A DNA stretch of 64,000 nucleotides. Source: Piromyces finnis. Its lineage: Eukaryota; Neocallimastigomycota; Neocallimastigomycetes; Neocallimastigales; Neocallimastigaceae. The stretch spans positions 1,216,001-1,280,000 of the forward strand of contig MCFH01000004.1 in NCBI GenBank assembly GCA_002104945.1, given 5' to 3'. The position numbers and the translations under genes are program-made. Below, piece after piece: positions 39,584-50,694 of this stretch; position 1 is the first letter of the stretch; every line of letters begins with the position of its first letter. The notes below the pieces were generated by a model, which did no database searches, had not been told where the DNA came from, and saw only the letters and a list, made by a program, of their open reading frames with translations.

Positions 39584-41323
39584 TTATAGTAATTTACATT
39601 TATCTAATGAAATGATAATTTTATTTGTTATTCTTATAATTGATGTTAATGGTATTTTTAATGTTTCTTGAATATTTTCTTCGTTATATTCATTATTAAA
39701 AACATGTGTATTATTTTCTCCAATATTAACAATTATATTGTTGTTGCATTCTTTATCATTTGTATCTTCATTTATAATAAATTGATTTAATCTTGAAGAT
39801 GAAGAAGTATCATTAATTTCTTTATCGTTATCTATGTTATTATTGCTATTTTTCCCTATATTTATACATTCTTCTGATTCAAAATATCCAATTTTTTGTA
39901 AAATGCTGGTTTCCTTTATATGAAATTGATTAGAATAAAGCTTCATTATACATTGTTTTACAACTCTTTTGACAGTTTTTATTTCTTCTTCACTTAAAGT
40001 TTCCTTTTGATAACCCAAAAATGATAAATGATTTAATAATCTAAGGTATGAATAAACCAAATTTTTATAATTTTTTAGATCAGCTTCACTGTTTGTATAA
40101 TGAATAAAACTATTTCCTTTAAATATCGAAAAATTAATTTCATTTATTGCATAATTAATATCTACAATAATATCATTTAACAATTGATATTTTAATTCTA
40201 AGAAGTAGTTTTCAGGTTCATTAATAAAATCATGAAGGCACATGGTAATACTATTTGAGAAGTGCTTTAGCTAAAGATGTAATATGAAATTAATAGTTAA
40301 TTATATTATAAAGATAACTTCAACTATTTTTTATTTAACAAAATTAATAAAGTTATTCTAAAAACATATTATATTATACCTTAGCTTTAAAAAATAATTT
40401 GTAATAGACTATATCAAAAACTGAATTTATTATAAATGAAGAAACACAACCTATAGTATATATATTTATTTTAAATTTAGTTAGATTTATTTATATGAAA
40501 AGTTATGGAATATATACTACTTTAGTTTTACCTGTGAAAACAGAGAGTAATCTTACTACGAAAGTATGAAGCCATTTTTTATCAGTATATTCTACAAGAG
40601 GATTATATTCAAACAAAGTTAGTTGAACAAAAATAGCCGAGAAAGCTCCTGCTGACAATCCTCCTACATCATCTTCCATGTTACACAAAAACATTCTTTT
40701 TTTTTTTTTTTTTTTTTTATGAATAAGTAAATAATATAAATAATTGATTTTTCGTTATATTTATATATTTATATAAATGTTATTAATGCTACTAAATTCA
40801 TTATTTTTATTACATGTAATATGTAACAGCTGTTCCAAATGGTACTCTCCCTATTAATATAAAAGATTCAAATATTTGAATAATGAATTAATTAAATTTC
40901 TTTTCTTATATACAATTGTGATATTGATAATATATACTGTAATATAATAAAAAAAATTGTGAATGAACTTAGTTTTTTTAACATACATAAGAAAGTTGTA
41001 TCGACACCAAATATGATATTACCAAGGGATGATACAATAGCACCGATACAACACATTAAAAAAGTCGAAACACATGCTTTAATTCCTCTTGTGACGGTAG
41101 TAGATATACATAAAATAGCTGTAAAAGCTGATGATACACTATCTGGATTTTTAGTAATGTAAGTATCAAATAGTAAAGCTAGAAAAATAGCAAAGAATAC
41201 TTTAAGAAGAACAAGATAAGGGGAATAGGAATTATTTTTTAATGTAAATTTATTAATTAGCTTTTTTGAAAAACTTCTCTTCTCTTGTTCTTCATAATTT
41301 AATTTAATAATTGATGCATTCAT
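39584..41323 (-). CDS. FUSC/aromatic-acid-exporter-like membrane protein (5 exons)
   Basis: Predicted transporter of the FUSC/ArAE superfamily; substrate unknown. Exons on the minus strand: 41323-40987, 40850-40814, 40695-40532, 40450-40380, 40270-39584 (or from 40264); 431 aa. After a basic N terminus come hydrophobic segments: YLVLLKVFFAIFLALLFDTY; AFTAILCISTTVTRG followed by STFLMCCIGAIVSSLG; then VPFGTAVTYYIMFLCN and GAFSAIFVQLTLFEYNPLVE. The order (TM1, ...A..A.L....T..RG, GA..G) follows bacterial ArAE_1/FUSC proteins. The second half is a soluble helical region with an Asn/Asp-rich insert, ending ...ISLDKCKLL. The family is mainly bacterial and plant, so bacterial origin is possible, though four introns show long residence. 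Family call moderate; function not claimed. Confidence 0.65.
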
Positions 41324-42111
41324 TTTTTTTTTTTTTTGCTATGCTTATGAAATATTAAAATGAAATTATAAAGTATTTCTCATTTAGACTTTTAAAACAT
41401 AAAGGTTTTTAATAAAATTCAATGTTCAATCATTATATTTCTAAATAATAATAGAAAATCCTATGAGCATCAGTTTTTCAGTTAATATTTATATAAAAAA
41501 AAGTAAAAGTTATATTAAAGTAAGGAAACTTGATAAATATATAATATTATTTTAAATAAATTAATATAAATAATTTATATTATAATTTAAAAATAAGGCA
41601 TGTGTTTATTTTTAAATGAATACAATATACATATAAAATTAAAATATTATTTATATATATTAGAAATTTCTATAATATTTTTTAATGTATATGTAATATA
41701 AATTATTTGTATACATACTTTCTGTATTTTTGAAATATTAACATTACAGGATTATATTCCTAAAATTCCTATAATCTAAAATCTTTATATTAAAAAAAAA
41801 AAGACTAAGTTATTATATTGAAATGTATACATTAATTGTATTGTATTTTTTTAATATATAAATTAATATTTTTTTTTCTTAAAATAATAATTGGAAAAAA
41901 AAAGTTGATATATATAAATAAATAATGATTAATAATTAAAATTTCAAAAAAAAAAAAAAAAAAAAAAAAAAAAGAAAGAAATAAAAATAATAACAGTAAT
42001 AGCAACAACAATAACAATAACAATAATAACAACAATAATAATTAAAATAAAGAGAAGAAATCTAAATTAAAATTTTTAAAAATCATTTAAAATATTATAT
42101 ACCTTATTAAA
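41324..42111. other. Divergent promoter spacer
   Basis: Between the FUSC-like gene (-) and the processing peptidase (+), so it probably holds both promoters. An A-run of more than 25 lies at 41946-41973. The open frame at 41832-42035 is low-complexity L/F. No gene seen. Confidence 0.6.
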
Positions 42112-44233
42112 ATGAATAACAAATTATTTTTAACAAAATCTTTAAATATACCAAAATATTTTAATGTACTATCCATAATCAGTATTCCTTTTTATTTTAT
42201 TTTATTTTATTTTATTTTATTTTAATATCAAATTTAACAATTTAAATTATAATAATTAAAAATATATTTACAATATAATTTAAAATTTTTTTATTTTTAT
42301 AATGAATAAAATGAAATATAAAAAACAAATTTTTAAAATTTAAATTTATATAAAAGTTATCATTTAAGATTCAAGCTTCAAACTTAATAAATAGGAGGTT
42401 GTTATCCAATATAAGTCAAGTAGGAAGTTCGAATTATTCCTATACATACCCGAAATCATTATTAGGATTGCCTGAAACTAGAATAACAAGATTAAGTAAT
42501 GGTTTAAGAATAGCAACGGAATCCAATCCAAAATTAAAAACAGCTACTGTAGGGGTTTGGATTGATGCTGGTTCACGTTTTGAAACATTAGGGGATAATG
42601 GTACTGCTCACTTTTTAGAACATATGTCATTTAAGGTAAATATATGAAATATATATTTAATATAAATTATTATTTTCATAATTGGAGAAAATTTTGTATA
42701 ATTGAATTTCTAAAATCAAAAATCAAATGATTAAAATTTTTATGTTTATTCATGAAAGTATAATTGTATTTATATATATAATAATTATATGCTGATATAT
42801 TTTTTTTAATATAATTTTATTGAATCAATTTTAAAAAAAAATTATTATCTTTAATAAAAAAGGGAACAAACAAAAGAACTCAAAAAGATATAGAATTATT
42901 AATAGAAAATATTGGTAGTAATTTAAATGCATACACCTCTCGTGAACAAACCGTATATTATGCTAAAACATTAACAAAAAATATAGCAACATCAATTGAA
43001 ATTTTATCCGATATTTTACAAAATTCAAAATTTGAATACTCGGCTATTACTCGAGAACGTGATGTTATTTTAAGAGAATATGAAGAAGTACAAAAAATGA
43101 AAGATGAAGTAGTATTTGATGAACTTCATAAAATTGCATTTCCACAGTCAAGTTTGGGATATACTATTTTAGGTCCAACTGAAAATATTAAAAATATTAC
43201 TAGAGATAATATCAAATCTTATATTTCAACGAACTATACTGCCGATAGAATGGTTATTATTGGTGCTGGCGGCGTTGATCATGATGAATTGGTTGAATTA
43301 GCCAAAAAGTACTTTGCTAATGTTCCACAACCTACTAATAATAAAGAAATTTATGATAAATTTAAGAATGCAAAATTTGTTGGAGGAACAGCTTTAATAA
43401 AGGTAATTAAATTTTGAATTATTTTAAAATACTTTAGTGAGTTATTTTCAAAATATCAAAATTGATATTCAAGTTTATGTTTTTATGCTTATTTTTATAA
43501 TATTCAAATTTATTATAATTATTTTCTTTACATCATTTTTAAAATAAAAAAAAGTAGCAAACAAATATTAAAATACTATTTTTTTTTAACTTTTCACAAA
43601 CAGAATGAATATCCAACGAACCATATTGTACTTTCTGTTGAAGGTGTAGGTTGGTCTAATCCAGATTATTGGTCTCTTTTAGTTGCTCAAAGTATTATTG
43701 GTTCATGGGATAGAACCTTAGGTGCTGGTGATCAAGTTGGTTCTAAACTTGCAAAGGAAATATCCAAAAATAGTTTAGCTAATTCCTTTATGTCTTTCAA
43801 TACTTCTTATACTGATACTGGCCTTTTCGGTGTGTATTTTATCACTGAACCAAGTAGTAATTTGTATGGTGCTTGTAAGGCTATTATTAATGAGTGGATG
43901 AGACTTTGCGATGAAGATAATATTAGTGAAGAAGAAGTTTCTCGTGCTAAGAATCAATTAAAAACTTCACTTTTATTAAGTTTAGATGGAACTACACCGA
44001 TTGCTGAAGAAATTGGACGTCAAATGTTAATTTTTAATAAAAGAATGTCTCCATTGGAAGTAGATCATCTTATTGGACAAGTTGATAAGAAAAAGATTGC
44101 TGAAGTTTCAAGAAAATACTTTATAAATAAAGAGTTAGCTGTTGTTGGTTATGGACAAGTTAATCAATTAGATAAACAAGCTCATAAGAAACTTGCTGAT
44201 TTAATGAAATCCAAAAGATGTGCCGTTAATTAA
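42112..44233 (+). CDS. MAS1: Mitochondrial/hydrogenosomal processing peptidase beta subunit (4 exons)
   Basis: Catalytic M16 metallopeptidase subunit that removes organelle targeting presequences. Exons: 42112-42165, 42369-42635, 42863-43402, 43604-44233; 496 aa. The zinc site HFLEH is at residues 99-103 (His99, Glu102, His103). The distal ligand Glu179 lies in [12 protein letters not shown], at the family spacing. The downstream M16 C-terminal half is complete ([46 protein letters not shown]). The N terminus looks like a cleavable presequence, with [12 protein letters not shown] as a probable arginine-rich cleavage area. The first intron is uncertain: gtacta at 42166 joined to 42369 (phase 0), or gtattc at 42182 joined to 42376 (phase 1). 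Exons 2-4 are firm. In an anaerobic fungus the organelle would be the hydrogenosome. Confidence 0.93.
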
Positions 44234-44599
44234 TCGTTTTACATAAAAACAGTAATTTTAATATTAAAAAATAATAAGAGTAAAAATTTTTTTTCTTTTT
44301 TCTTTTTTTTTTTTTTTTTAAACCACTTTTAATATATCTGAAAATCATAATGAATGTATTCTTTTTACATATAAAATAATGAAAATAAAAGTAGAAAAAT
44401 TTTTTATTTGTTAAATGATCATTTCATTTTAATATAATGGTTAATCATAATGAGTCCATGATAAATTACAACACTACAACTATGACTTAATAATTTTTAA
44501 AAAAAAAAAAAAAAAAAGACTTTTAAATATTGAATTATTTATATTTAATCATTTTTAATTAATATTTAATTAATAACAACATGTGATTTTTTTAAATCC
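44234..44599. other. 3' spacer before LINE insertion
   Basis: Probable 3' UTR of the peptidase gene with T-runs (44287-44320) and an A-run at 44500-44517. No gene seen. Confidence 0.6.
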
Positions 44600-44614
44600 A
44601 TAGTAAAAATGGTT
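44600..44614. repeat. LINE target-site duplication, left copy
   Basis: atagtaaaaatggtt, repeated at 50304-50318 directly after the polyA tail; the first A of the right copy cannot be told from the tail. Confidence 0.93.
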
Positions 44615-44911
44615 CCCTCTTGGGAACGTGCCTTCATTTATTTAATAAATGTAGTTTCTCAAGGGGGTCTACTCATGCTCATGGTACTGAGAGAGTAGAA
44701 AGAATTAAATCCAAGTATTGCGCAATGGATGCTTGGTGCCCTCTTAGGAATGTGCCTTCATTTATTTAATAAATGTAGTTTCTCAAGGGGGTCTACTCAT
44801 GCTCATGGTACTGAGAGAGTAGAAAGAATTAAATCCAAGCATTGCGCAATGGATGCTTGGTTAGTCTTCAAGGGAAAATTATTAGGACTAAGCTCATGGT
44901 ACTGAGCGATT
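44615..44911 (+). repeat. LINE 5' UTR monomers, period 124 bp (~2.4 units)
   Basis: Two near-identical 124-bp units begin with ggt(t/g)ccctctt at 44611 and 44735. A degenerate partial third runs from about 44859 to 44911, keeping ctcatggtactgag. Each unit holds the near-perfect palindrome CATTTATTTAATAAATG and the block ctcatggtactgagagagtag. The first unit also has the hairpin GTTCCC-tctt-GGGAAC at the very 5' end of the element. Promoter monomers like this are known from mouse L1; here the promoter role is inference. Confidence 0.85.
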
Positions 44912-45509
44912 AAAAAACATTTTATTCATCGAATTTAAGTATTTGATGAATAAGTTGAATGTTTGATATTCAGGTAAGTTTGTATAGTATTTAATTAGAA
45001 GAGTAATACATTTTGTTGCTGTATTTTTTCTTTTATTCATGTATTCTTGTAGTACTACTCTTCTCTTGTAAGAATCCAATGTAGTCAACTTTAGCATTTG
45101 CATTGTACTTATATATTCATGTAGCTATTGTTGTATTGTTTCTTGTAAGAGACTGATTCACTCTACATCATGTAAAAATACTATTCACAAGCTTTCTGGT
45201 GTCGACATTCTTGATTCAAATTTTTTACCAATTTAAATATTTAATGAAAAGTAAAGTCAAACAAGTTTAGTGTCAAAAAGCGATTCGAATTTACTAACAA
45301 CAAACCAAAACTAGAATTTTTAAAAAAAGTTAACAACTAGAATTCAAAAAAAGAAACTTTAAACTTTAAACAAAGTATCGTAACAATTTTTGTACTATCC
45401 AGTACTTTTAAGAAGAGAGAGAGAGACAGATTTTTTCCATATACGTTATATTTATAATTTTTATTAGTATTTATTTTATATTCAATTTTTTTAATTAGAA
45501 TTAATTATC

Positions 45510-48500
45510 ATGTCAGTCCTTTATATTAAAGATAAGAATTATATCAGACGTGGTACCCGGTCTTATGGTATCCCCTTAGATGATATTCGCTCCTTCTTTA
45601 TCCGTGGTATTCGATCATGGTCAGTAAATATGCTATGGGAAAAACTCGAGGTTATTCTAGAAGATAAATTTAATTCAGTTATTAGTGTTAAATATTTTCA
45701 GACTTTCAATGATCACTTTTTCTTAGTCAAGGTTCATGGTTCATCGAAAGATTGTATTAAAATCTTACACATGTTAAAGAAGAAACTTTCAGTTACCTCA
45801 ATTTCCTTTTCAGCTCGTAGTAGAAGGAATCACAAATACACTTTTTCCACTCTCAAACGTAAAATTTTAGTTTCTAATAAACATCAACATTCTATTCAAC
45901 AACCATTTCAACAATCAGTTCAACAATCTCATCAACAATCCGATCTTCAACTAGATCTTCAACAAGATCTTCAACAAGTTTCCAATCATGAAAATATTCC
46001 AGATCTACAGCAAACACAATTTCAATCTCAACATTCAACAATTAATTCTAATAGCTCTATCAACTCTGATAACAGTTCAATAGTTGATAGTTCTTCAGTT
46101 TCACAGCCATCTAGTAATAGTTCTACTTATTCCTCTGATGCATCATCCATTAATAACGATGACTTTAATAATAATAATAATAGCAACGATTCTTCCTCAT
46201 CCAACAAGCCTGATAACTTTTCTTTTTGTCTTAGTTGGAACACCAATGGGTGGAATCACGAAAAGAGAGATAGTATTAGCTATTTCACAGCTATTTTCAA
46301 ACCATTATTTTTATGTTTCCAAGAAACTGGTAATGGTTCTGGATCGAATACAGATTATCCTTGTCGTGTTACTTTGCGAAACTATAGACACTTTTTCAAG
46401 AAAGCTGACGAATCAGTTCCGGGAATGAGAGGTTTATATTTAGGTTTTCACAATTCATGTCAAGCCTCACTTGAAAACTTCTCTGGAAAGTATATTATTT
46501 CTATTTATACTTTTAGTCTCTGGAATAGATTCAAATGCTCGATTGGTAATGTTTATATGCCTCATAGTCATCACAACATCTATGTTGATCATGCAAAGTT
46601 AGAAGTTCGCTTGTGGTTACAAACTCATTCATCCCATCCATCGATTCTTGTTGGTGATTTTAATATGTCTAAAGTAAAATTATCCAACTGGTTATCAACT
46701 AATGGATTAGGAGATTGGGAAATTCTTCCGCTTAGAGGGTCTACTATCTCTTGGACTCGAGGTGATCAATCTTCCGACATTGACCATGCTCTTATCAATT
46801 CGAAGATGAAAGATCTTATTCACTCAGGATCATTTATAAATAATTTTTATCCTGTATCAGACCATAAGCCACTTCTTATTAATGGTAAAATTATTCCTAT
46901 GGAAGATTTTTCTAATGACTTTAATGTTCCTAAGAAAATTCTGAAATGGAATAGATTAAAATGTATTGAGGAAAAGGAATCTATTCTCAGTCATAATAAA
47001 TTCCAAATACTTTCAGCAAAATCCAACGATCCTAATGTTTCTACAGATGAACTTTCCAAAGAGTTTACTTCAACTGCTTTTTCAATTGTAGACGAGCTCA
47101 GTATTACTTCAGCAAATAATGTTATAAAGTCTTCATTTCATATTTCACAACAAATTTTTAATCTTCAAAAAATCAAAATGAAGTTGTATAAGAGATTTAA
47201 AAAAGAAAGAATTTATGATATAGATGAATTTATTAAAAGAATTAAAATCTACCGTAAACTCATTGATTACATCCACAAAAGATGTAATGAATTTAGGAAG
47301 CAAGAATATCTTCATTGGATTAAAACAGGATGTGAGTATATGAAGAGTCATAATCCTAAGAAGGCCTGGAAATGGATCAAGAAAACTGCAAAAATTGGAA
47401 AAGATTCTTTCTTTATTGCTCAACCAATTAAAAATAAAAATGGAGAATTAGTTGTTGCTACGGAAGAACAACTAGAAGTGTGGCATGATCATTTCGAAAA
47501 GCTTGCATCAGATCCAAGTGGTGTAAGTCTTGATTTGGAGCATTGGTATGAAGAACCAATGAATAAACGTTTTTCACTTCCTATGCTTGATGAGTGGGAT
47601 ATCAACCAAGATATTAGTATTGATGAAGTCAAGTCAGCTATCCTCACTACTCCAAATTATAAAGCATCAGGTCCGGATGGTATTCCAATTGAATTTTACA
47701 AAGCATTAGTTCCATCAAGTAATGATTCTAATAATGCTACAGATAATAATTCTTCTGGTAATACTACTTCAGATAATGATGCTCATGGTTTAAATTTTAT
47801 TCTTAAATTATTCAACCGTATTTGGGATGGAGATTTCCCCAACTCATGGAATGAATCCAGTATTGTTTCTATTCCTAAGAAGGGAGATTTGACAGATTGT
47901 GATAACTATCGAGGTATATCACTTATCAATAATGGTATTAAGTTGATTTCCAAAATTGTCACCACTAGAATCTCAGAATATGGTCTAAAGAATAATTTCA
48001 TTAGACCTGAACAATTTGGTTTTCGAAAAAAGGAAGAAAGTATTAGTCTTTTCATTTCAATCCAAGAAATATGCCGTAGACGTCAATTAGATAATAAAGA
48101 GACATATTTGGCCTTTTTAGATCTCAGGAAAGCATACGATTCAGTCCCAATCGGTAATATTCTCCATAAATTAGATTGTTTAGGAATCCGAGGTAAGAGT
48201 CTACAATTTATCAAAAATTTATATTTAACATCTAAGGCTAATGTCAAATTAGATGGACAATTCTCGAAATCTTTTGATGTGAAGAAAGGAGTCCGTCAAG
48301 GATGCCCTCTTTCTCCTATTCTCTTTAATCTCTTTATTAATGATATATTTAGAGAGTGCGAAGATCTAGGAGTCAGTTTAGGTGACACTCGATGCTGTGG
48401 TGGACTTTTTGCAGATGATATAGTTATTTGTGCTCCAACAAGAGGATGCTTAAAAAAGATGCTTAGAAGAGTTAATGAATGGGCACTGTATAATGAAATG

Positions 48501-50033
48501 GAATTTGGTATCCAGAAATGTTCAACGATGGTGATTCGTCCTGAATCAATAGAAAATCAGAACAAGAGAGATCCAACATTTTACTTAGCAGGACAACCCA
48601 TTCCAACTACTGATTGCTATACTTATCTTGGTGTTCCATTTGATAAGAATCTGTCCCTTAAACCAGTAATTAAAGCTCTTAATAACAAGGTTTTGAAAGG
48701 ACTTTTCTCAGTCAGTAAATTCTTAAGAAATCCTAATATTCCTATTCCTTTCAAAAAACTAGTACTTAACTCACAAGTAATCAGCAGAGTTTCATACTTT
48801 GCACCATTACTTGGATCCAACAAAGCTAGGTCTAGAATTGCTCAGAAGCATGTTAACAAAGGAATACGATGGGTTGCCGGAGTTCATAAAGCTGTATCGT
48901 TTATATCTTTATACTCTATCTCAAAAGATTTGAATATTCCTCCATTGTCAGCCAAATGTGCGTTAGCTCAGGTTAGATGTTTTAACAAATGGAAAAACTC
49001 AAATTGTATTATCTCACACCTTGTCAATTACATTCCTAAATTTAGAAAATACACGTGGTGCAAATCAAGTAGGACACTTGATAAAAAACTAAAGAAACAT
49101 GGAGATGTTAAAGCAGTTAAAAACTTTTATTGGAAAGATCTCAAAGGGAATTCAATCAAAGCGCAATATTATGATGATAATAAATTTATTGAAACTAAAG
49201 ATTTTATTAAATTATGTTATGAATACCCAGAGTTTGCCTATGGCTTCTACTGGCTATTGAAAGCAAGAAGCGGATACAAGTTGGATGCTAGAGTTGCCAA
49301 AGCTGCCAAATTTGTTGATCCAGTTTGTCCTAACTACTGTCCATGTTGCAAGTGTGGTGTTCAAAGTATTAAACATTGGTTATTAGATTGTCCAACATTT
49401 AGAGATATCCGTATTAAACATTATGATTCCATAGTTCAGCTATTAAATTTTTTCAGTCAACGTAATTCCAATAGTCCTATCAATAATAATGAAATTGATA
49501 ATATCAGTAGAGATAGTAATAACATTAATAGTAATAGTAACAATAGTAGTAATAACAATAGTAATAGTAACAATAGTAATAGTAACAATAGTAATAATAA
49601 CAATAATAGAAATAATAATATTAGTAATGATAGCAATAGTGAAGATAATAATTCTAATTTAGATAGTAATTTAGTTAATGATAGTAATAGTTCTAATAAT
49701 CCGGTGAATATTAATGTGTATGATTATTCTAGTGTGTACAGTAAAATATTTAAATTCCTTCTTGGGGGAAGAAGTTTTAACAATATTAATTACAATTCAA
49801 GGGAATGGAAAGAACTTTGTAAGCGTCAGATTCAATCTGATACTAACGAAGGAACACCATTCTTGACGGTAACCGCGGAACTTCTAACCAAAATCATGCC
49901 TTTTGCTATTGGCCAGCAATGGACAATGTTCAAAAGGTTTGAAGCAACATCCAAGAGCGTCAATGCTGAAGAAACAGTAAGACAGGCCAGGAGGGCCAGC
50001 GCAACCAATGGAGATCATAATTTTGTTCCATGA
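45510..50033 (+). CDS. LINE ORF: APE endonuclease-reverse transcriptase polyprotein
   Basis: Single 1507-aa protein that would nick target DNA and copy the element RNA at the break. Residues 1-230: basic N terminus, then a Gln-rich run (QQPFQQSVQQSHQQ) and Ser/Asn linker. About 238-460: APE-type endonuclease with Asn near 241, Glu272 (FQETGN), GDFN at 382-385 and the terminal SDHKP at about 450-454. About 720-1010: reverse transcriptase with YKASGPDGIPIEFYK, NYRGISLI, LDLRKAYDSV, GVRQGCPLSPILFNLF and the catalytic FADD at 967-970. About 1273-1296: Cys/His zinc motif (CPCCKCG...H...DCP). A Ser/Asn tract of about 90 residues separates it from the conserved C terminus found in the truncated copies. 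All catalytic residues are present. No separate ORF1 is seen, so the clade is left open. Confidence 0.96.
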   Translation: MSVLYIKDKNYIRRGTRSYGIPLDDIRSFFIRGIRSWSVNMLWEKLEVILEDKFNSVISVKYFQTFNDHFFLVKVHGSSKDCIKILHMLKKKLSVTSISFSARSRRNHKYTFSTLKRKILVSNKHQHSIQQPFQQSVQQSHQQSDLQLDLQQDLQQVSNHENIPDLQQTQFQSQHSTINSNSSINSDNSSIVDSSSVSQPSSNSSTYSSDASSINNDDFNNNNNSNDSSSSNKPDNFSFCLSWNTNGWNHEKRDSISYFTAIFKPLFLCFQETGNGSGSNTDYPCRVTLRNYRHFFKKADESVPGMRGLYLGFHNSCQASLENFSGKYIISIYTFSLWNRFKCSIGNVYMPHSHHNIYVDHAKLEVRLWLQTHSSHPSILVGDFNMSKVKLSNWLSTNGLGDWEILPLRGSTISWTRGDQSSDIDHALINSKMKDLIHSGSFINNFYPVSDHKPLLINGKIIPMEDFSNDFNVPKKILKWNRLKCIEEKESILSHNKFQILSAKSNDPNVSTDELSKEFTSTAFSIVDELSITSANNVIKSSFHISQQIFNLQKIKMKLYKRFKKERIYDIDEFIKRIKIYRKLIDYIHKRCNEFRKQEYLHWIKTGCEYMKSHNPKKAWKWIKKTAKIGKDSFFIAQPIKNKNGELVVATEEQLEVWHDHFEKLASDPSGVSLDLEHWYEEPMNKRFSLPMLDEWDINQDISIDEVKSAILTTPNYKASGPDGIPIEFYKALVPSSNDSNNATDNNSSGNTTSDNDAHGLNFILKLFNRIWDGDFPNSWNESSIVSIPKKGDLTDCDNYRGISLINNGIKLISKIVTTRISEYGLKNNFIRPEQFGFRKKEESISLFISIQEICRRRQLDNKETYLAFLDLRKAYDSVPIGNILHKLDCLGIRGKSLQFIKNLYLTSKANVKLDGQFSKSFDVKKGVRQGCPLSPILFNLFINDIFRECEDLGVSLGDTRCCGGLFADDIVICAPTRGCLKKMLRRVNEWALYNEMEFGIQKCSTMVIRPESIENQNKRDPTFYLAGQPIPTTDCYTYLGVPFDKNLSLKPVIKALNNKVLKGLFSVSKFLRNPNIPIPFKKLVLNSQVISRVSYFAPLLGSNKARSRIAQKHVNKGIRWVAGVHKAVSFISLYSISKDLNIPPLSAKCALAQVRCFNKWKNSNCIISHLVNYIPKFRKYTWCKSSRTLDKKLKKHGDVKAVKNFYWKDLKGNSIKAQYYDDNKFIETKDFIKLCYEYPEFAYGFYWLLKARSGYKLDARVAKAAKFVDPVCPNYCPCCKCGVQSIKHWLLDCPTFRDIRIKHYDSIVQLLNFFSQRNSNSPINNNEIDNISRDSNNINSNSNNSSNNNSNSNNSNSNNSNNNNNRNNNISNDSNSEDNNSNLDSNLVNDSNSSNNPVNINVYDYSSVYSKIFKFLLGGRSFNNINYNSREWKELCKRQIQSDTNEGTPFLTVTAELLTKIMPFAIGQQWTMFKRFEATSKSVNAEETVRQARRASATNGDHNFVP

Positions 50034-50259
50034 CAAAATTTTGATCTTTGGCTCGGTGTCCCATTGGAAGTCAAATACAATTATTATACTTTAGTATGAT
50101 AGTGGCTTTCTTACTTTAATTAAAATTACTAGAATACATTATACCCAATTTTTATTCATTTGTGTTTATTTAAACATATTTTTTTTTATATTTAATTTTT
50201 TTATTACATGTATTATAATTTTAATTAAATTAATAATAAAGTTTAAAATATTTGATGCC

Positions 50260-50304
<45 letters not shown>
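50034..50304 (+). other. LINE 3' UTR and polyA tail
   Basis: The 3' UTR includes tctttggctcggtgtccca, gtggctttcttac and the end motif tttgatgccgtt, followed by 42 A. The same end motif closes the copies at 8376 and (reversed) 59343, so it is probably what the reverse transcriptase recognises. Confidence 0.9.
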
Positions 50305-50306
<2 letters not shown>

Positions 50307-50318
50307 GTAAAAATGGTT

Positions 50319-50694
50319 TATCAAATAAAAAAATTATATTTAAAATTTATAATTATTTGATTATGAAAAAACAACTTTTTTTAACCTATCATCAAATAAA
50401 ATTTTAATAATTTTAGGTTTCATACATTTTAATTCTTCCAGATAAATAATAATAATAAAAAAAAAAATAATAATATAAAAGAAAAACTAATTTCAAGTTT
50501 TTAAAATTCAAATTTCGAATTTCATTTTAATATTAATAAAACAATAAATACATTGTTTTATATTCATTTTTTTAATATTTAAATAAGGAACGGCAACAAC
50601 GACAACATATATATATATAATATCATTTTTTTTTATTATTATTATTGAAATATTTAGAATATCGTAAAGTTTATTAAAAAATACAAAATTCAAT
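50319..50694. other. Spacer upstream of PEX11-like gene
   Basis: Host sequence resuming after the LINE target duplication; A/T-rich with a gaacggcaacaacgacaac stretch at 50588-50606. Probable promoter. No gene seen. Confidence 0.55.

Larger units (their letters stand above)
44600..50318 (+). mobile_element. Full-length LINE retrotransposon with target-site duplication
   Basis: An intact non-LTR element at 44615-50304 (about 5.69 kb) is flanked by the 14-15 base direct repeat (a)tagtaaaaatggtt at 44600-44614 and 50305-50318. Order: 5' UTR with duplicated monomers (44615-44911), leader, a single uninterrupted ORF (45510-50033), a 3' UTR of about 230 bases ending in gatgccgtt, and (A)42. Its composition and codon use are less A/T-skewed than the host spacers. 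Exact ends, intact TSD, open ORF and long polyA all indicate a recent insertion, placed between two host genes without breaking either. Other pieces of the family lie at 7539-8376, 8466-9160 and 59343-59435. Confidence 0.97.

Noticed and set aside
41832-42035. Leu/Phe-rich minus-strand frame
   Set aside because: Produced by AAC/AAT and A-run repeats between two promoters.
46084-46428. Second small ORF (ORF1-like) overlapping the LINE protein
   Set aside because: It lies wholly inside the main ORF in another frame over a Ser/Asn linker and endonuclease start; a shadow.
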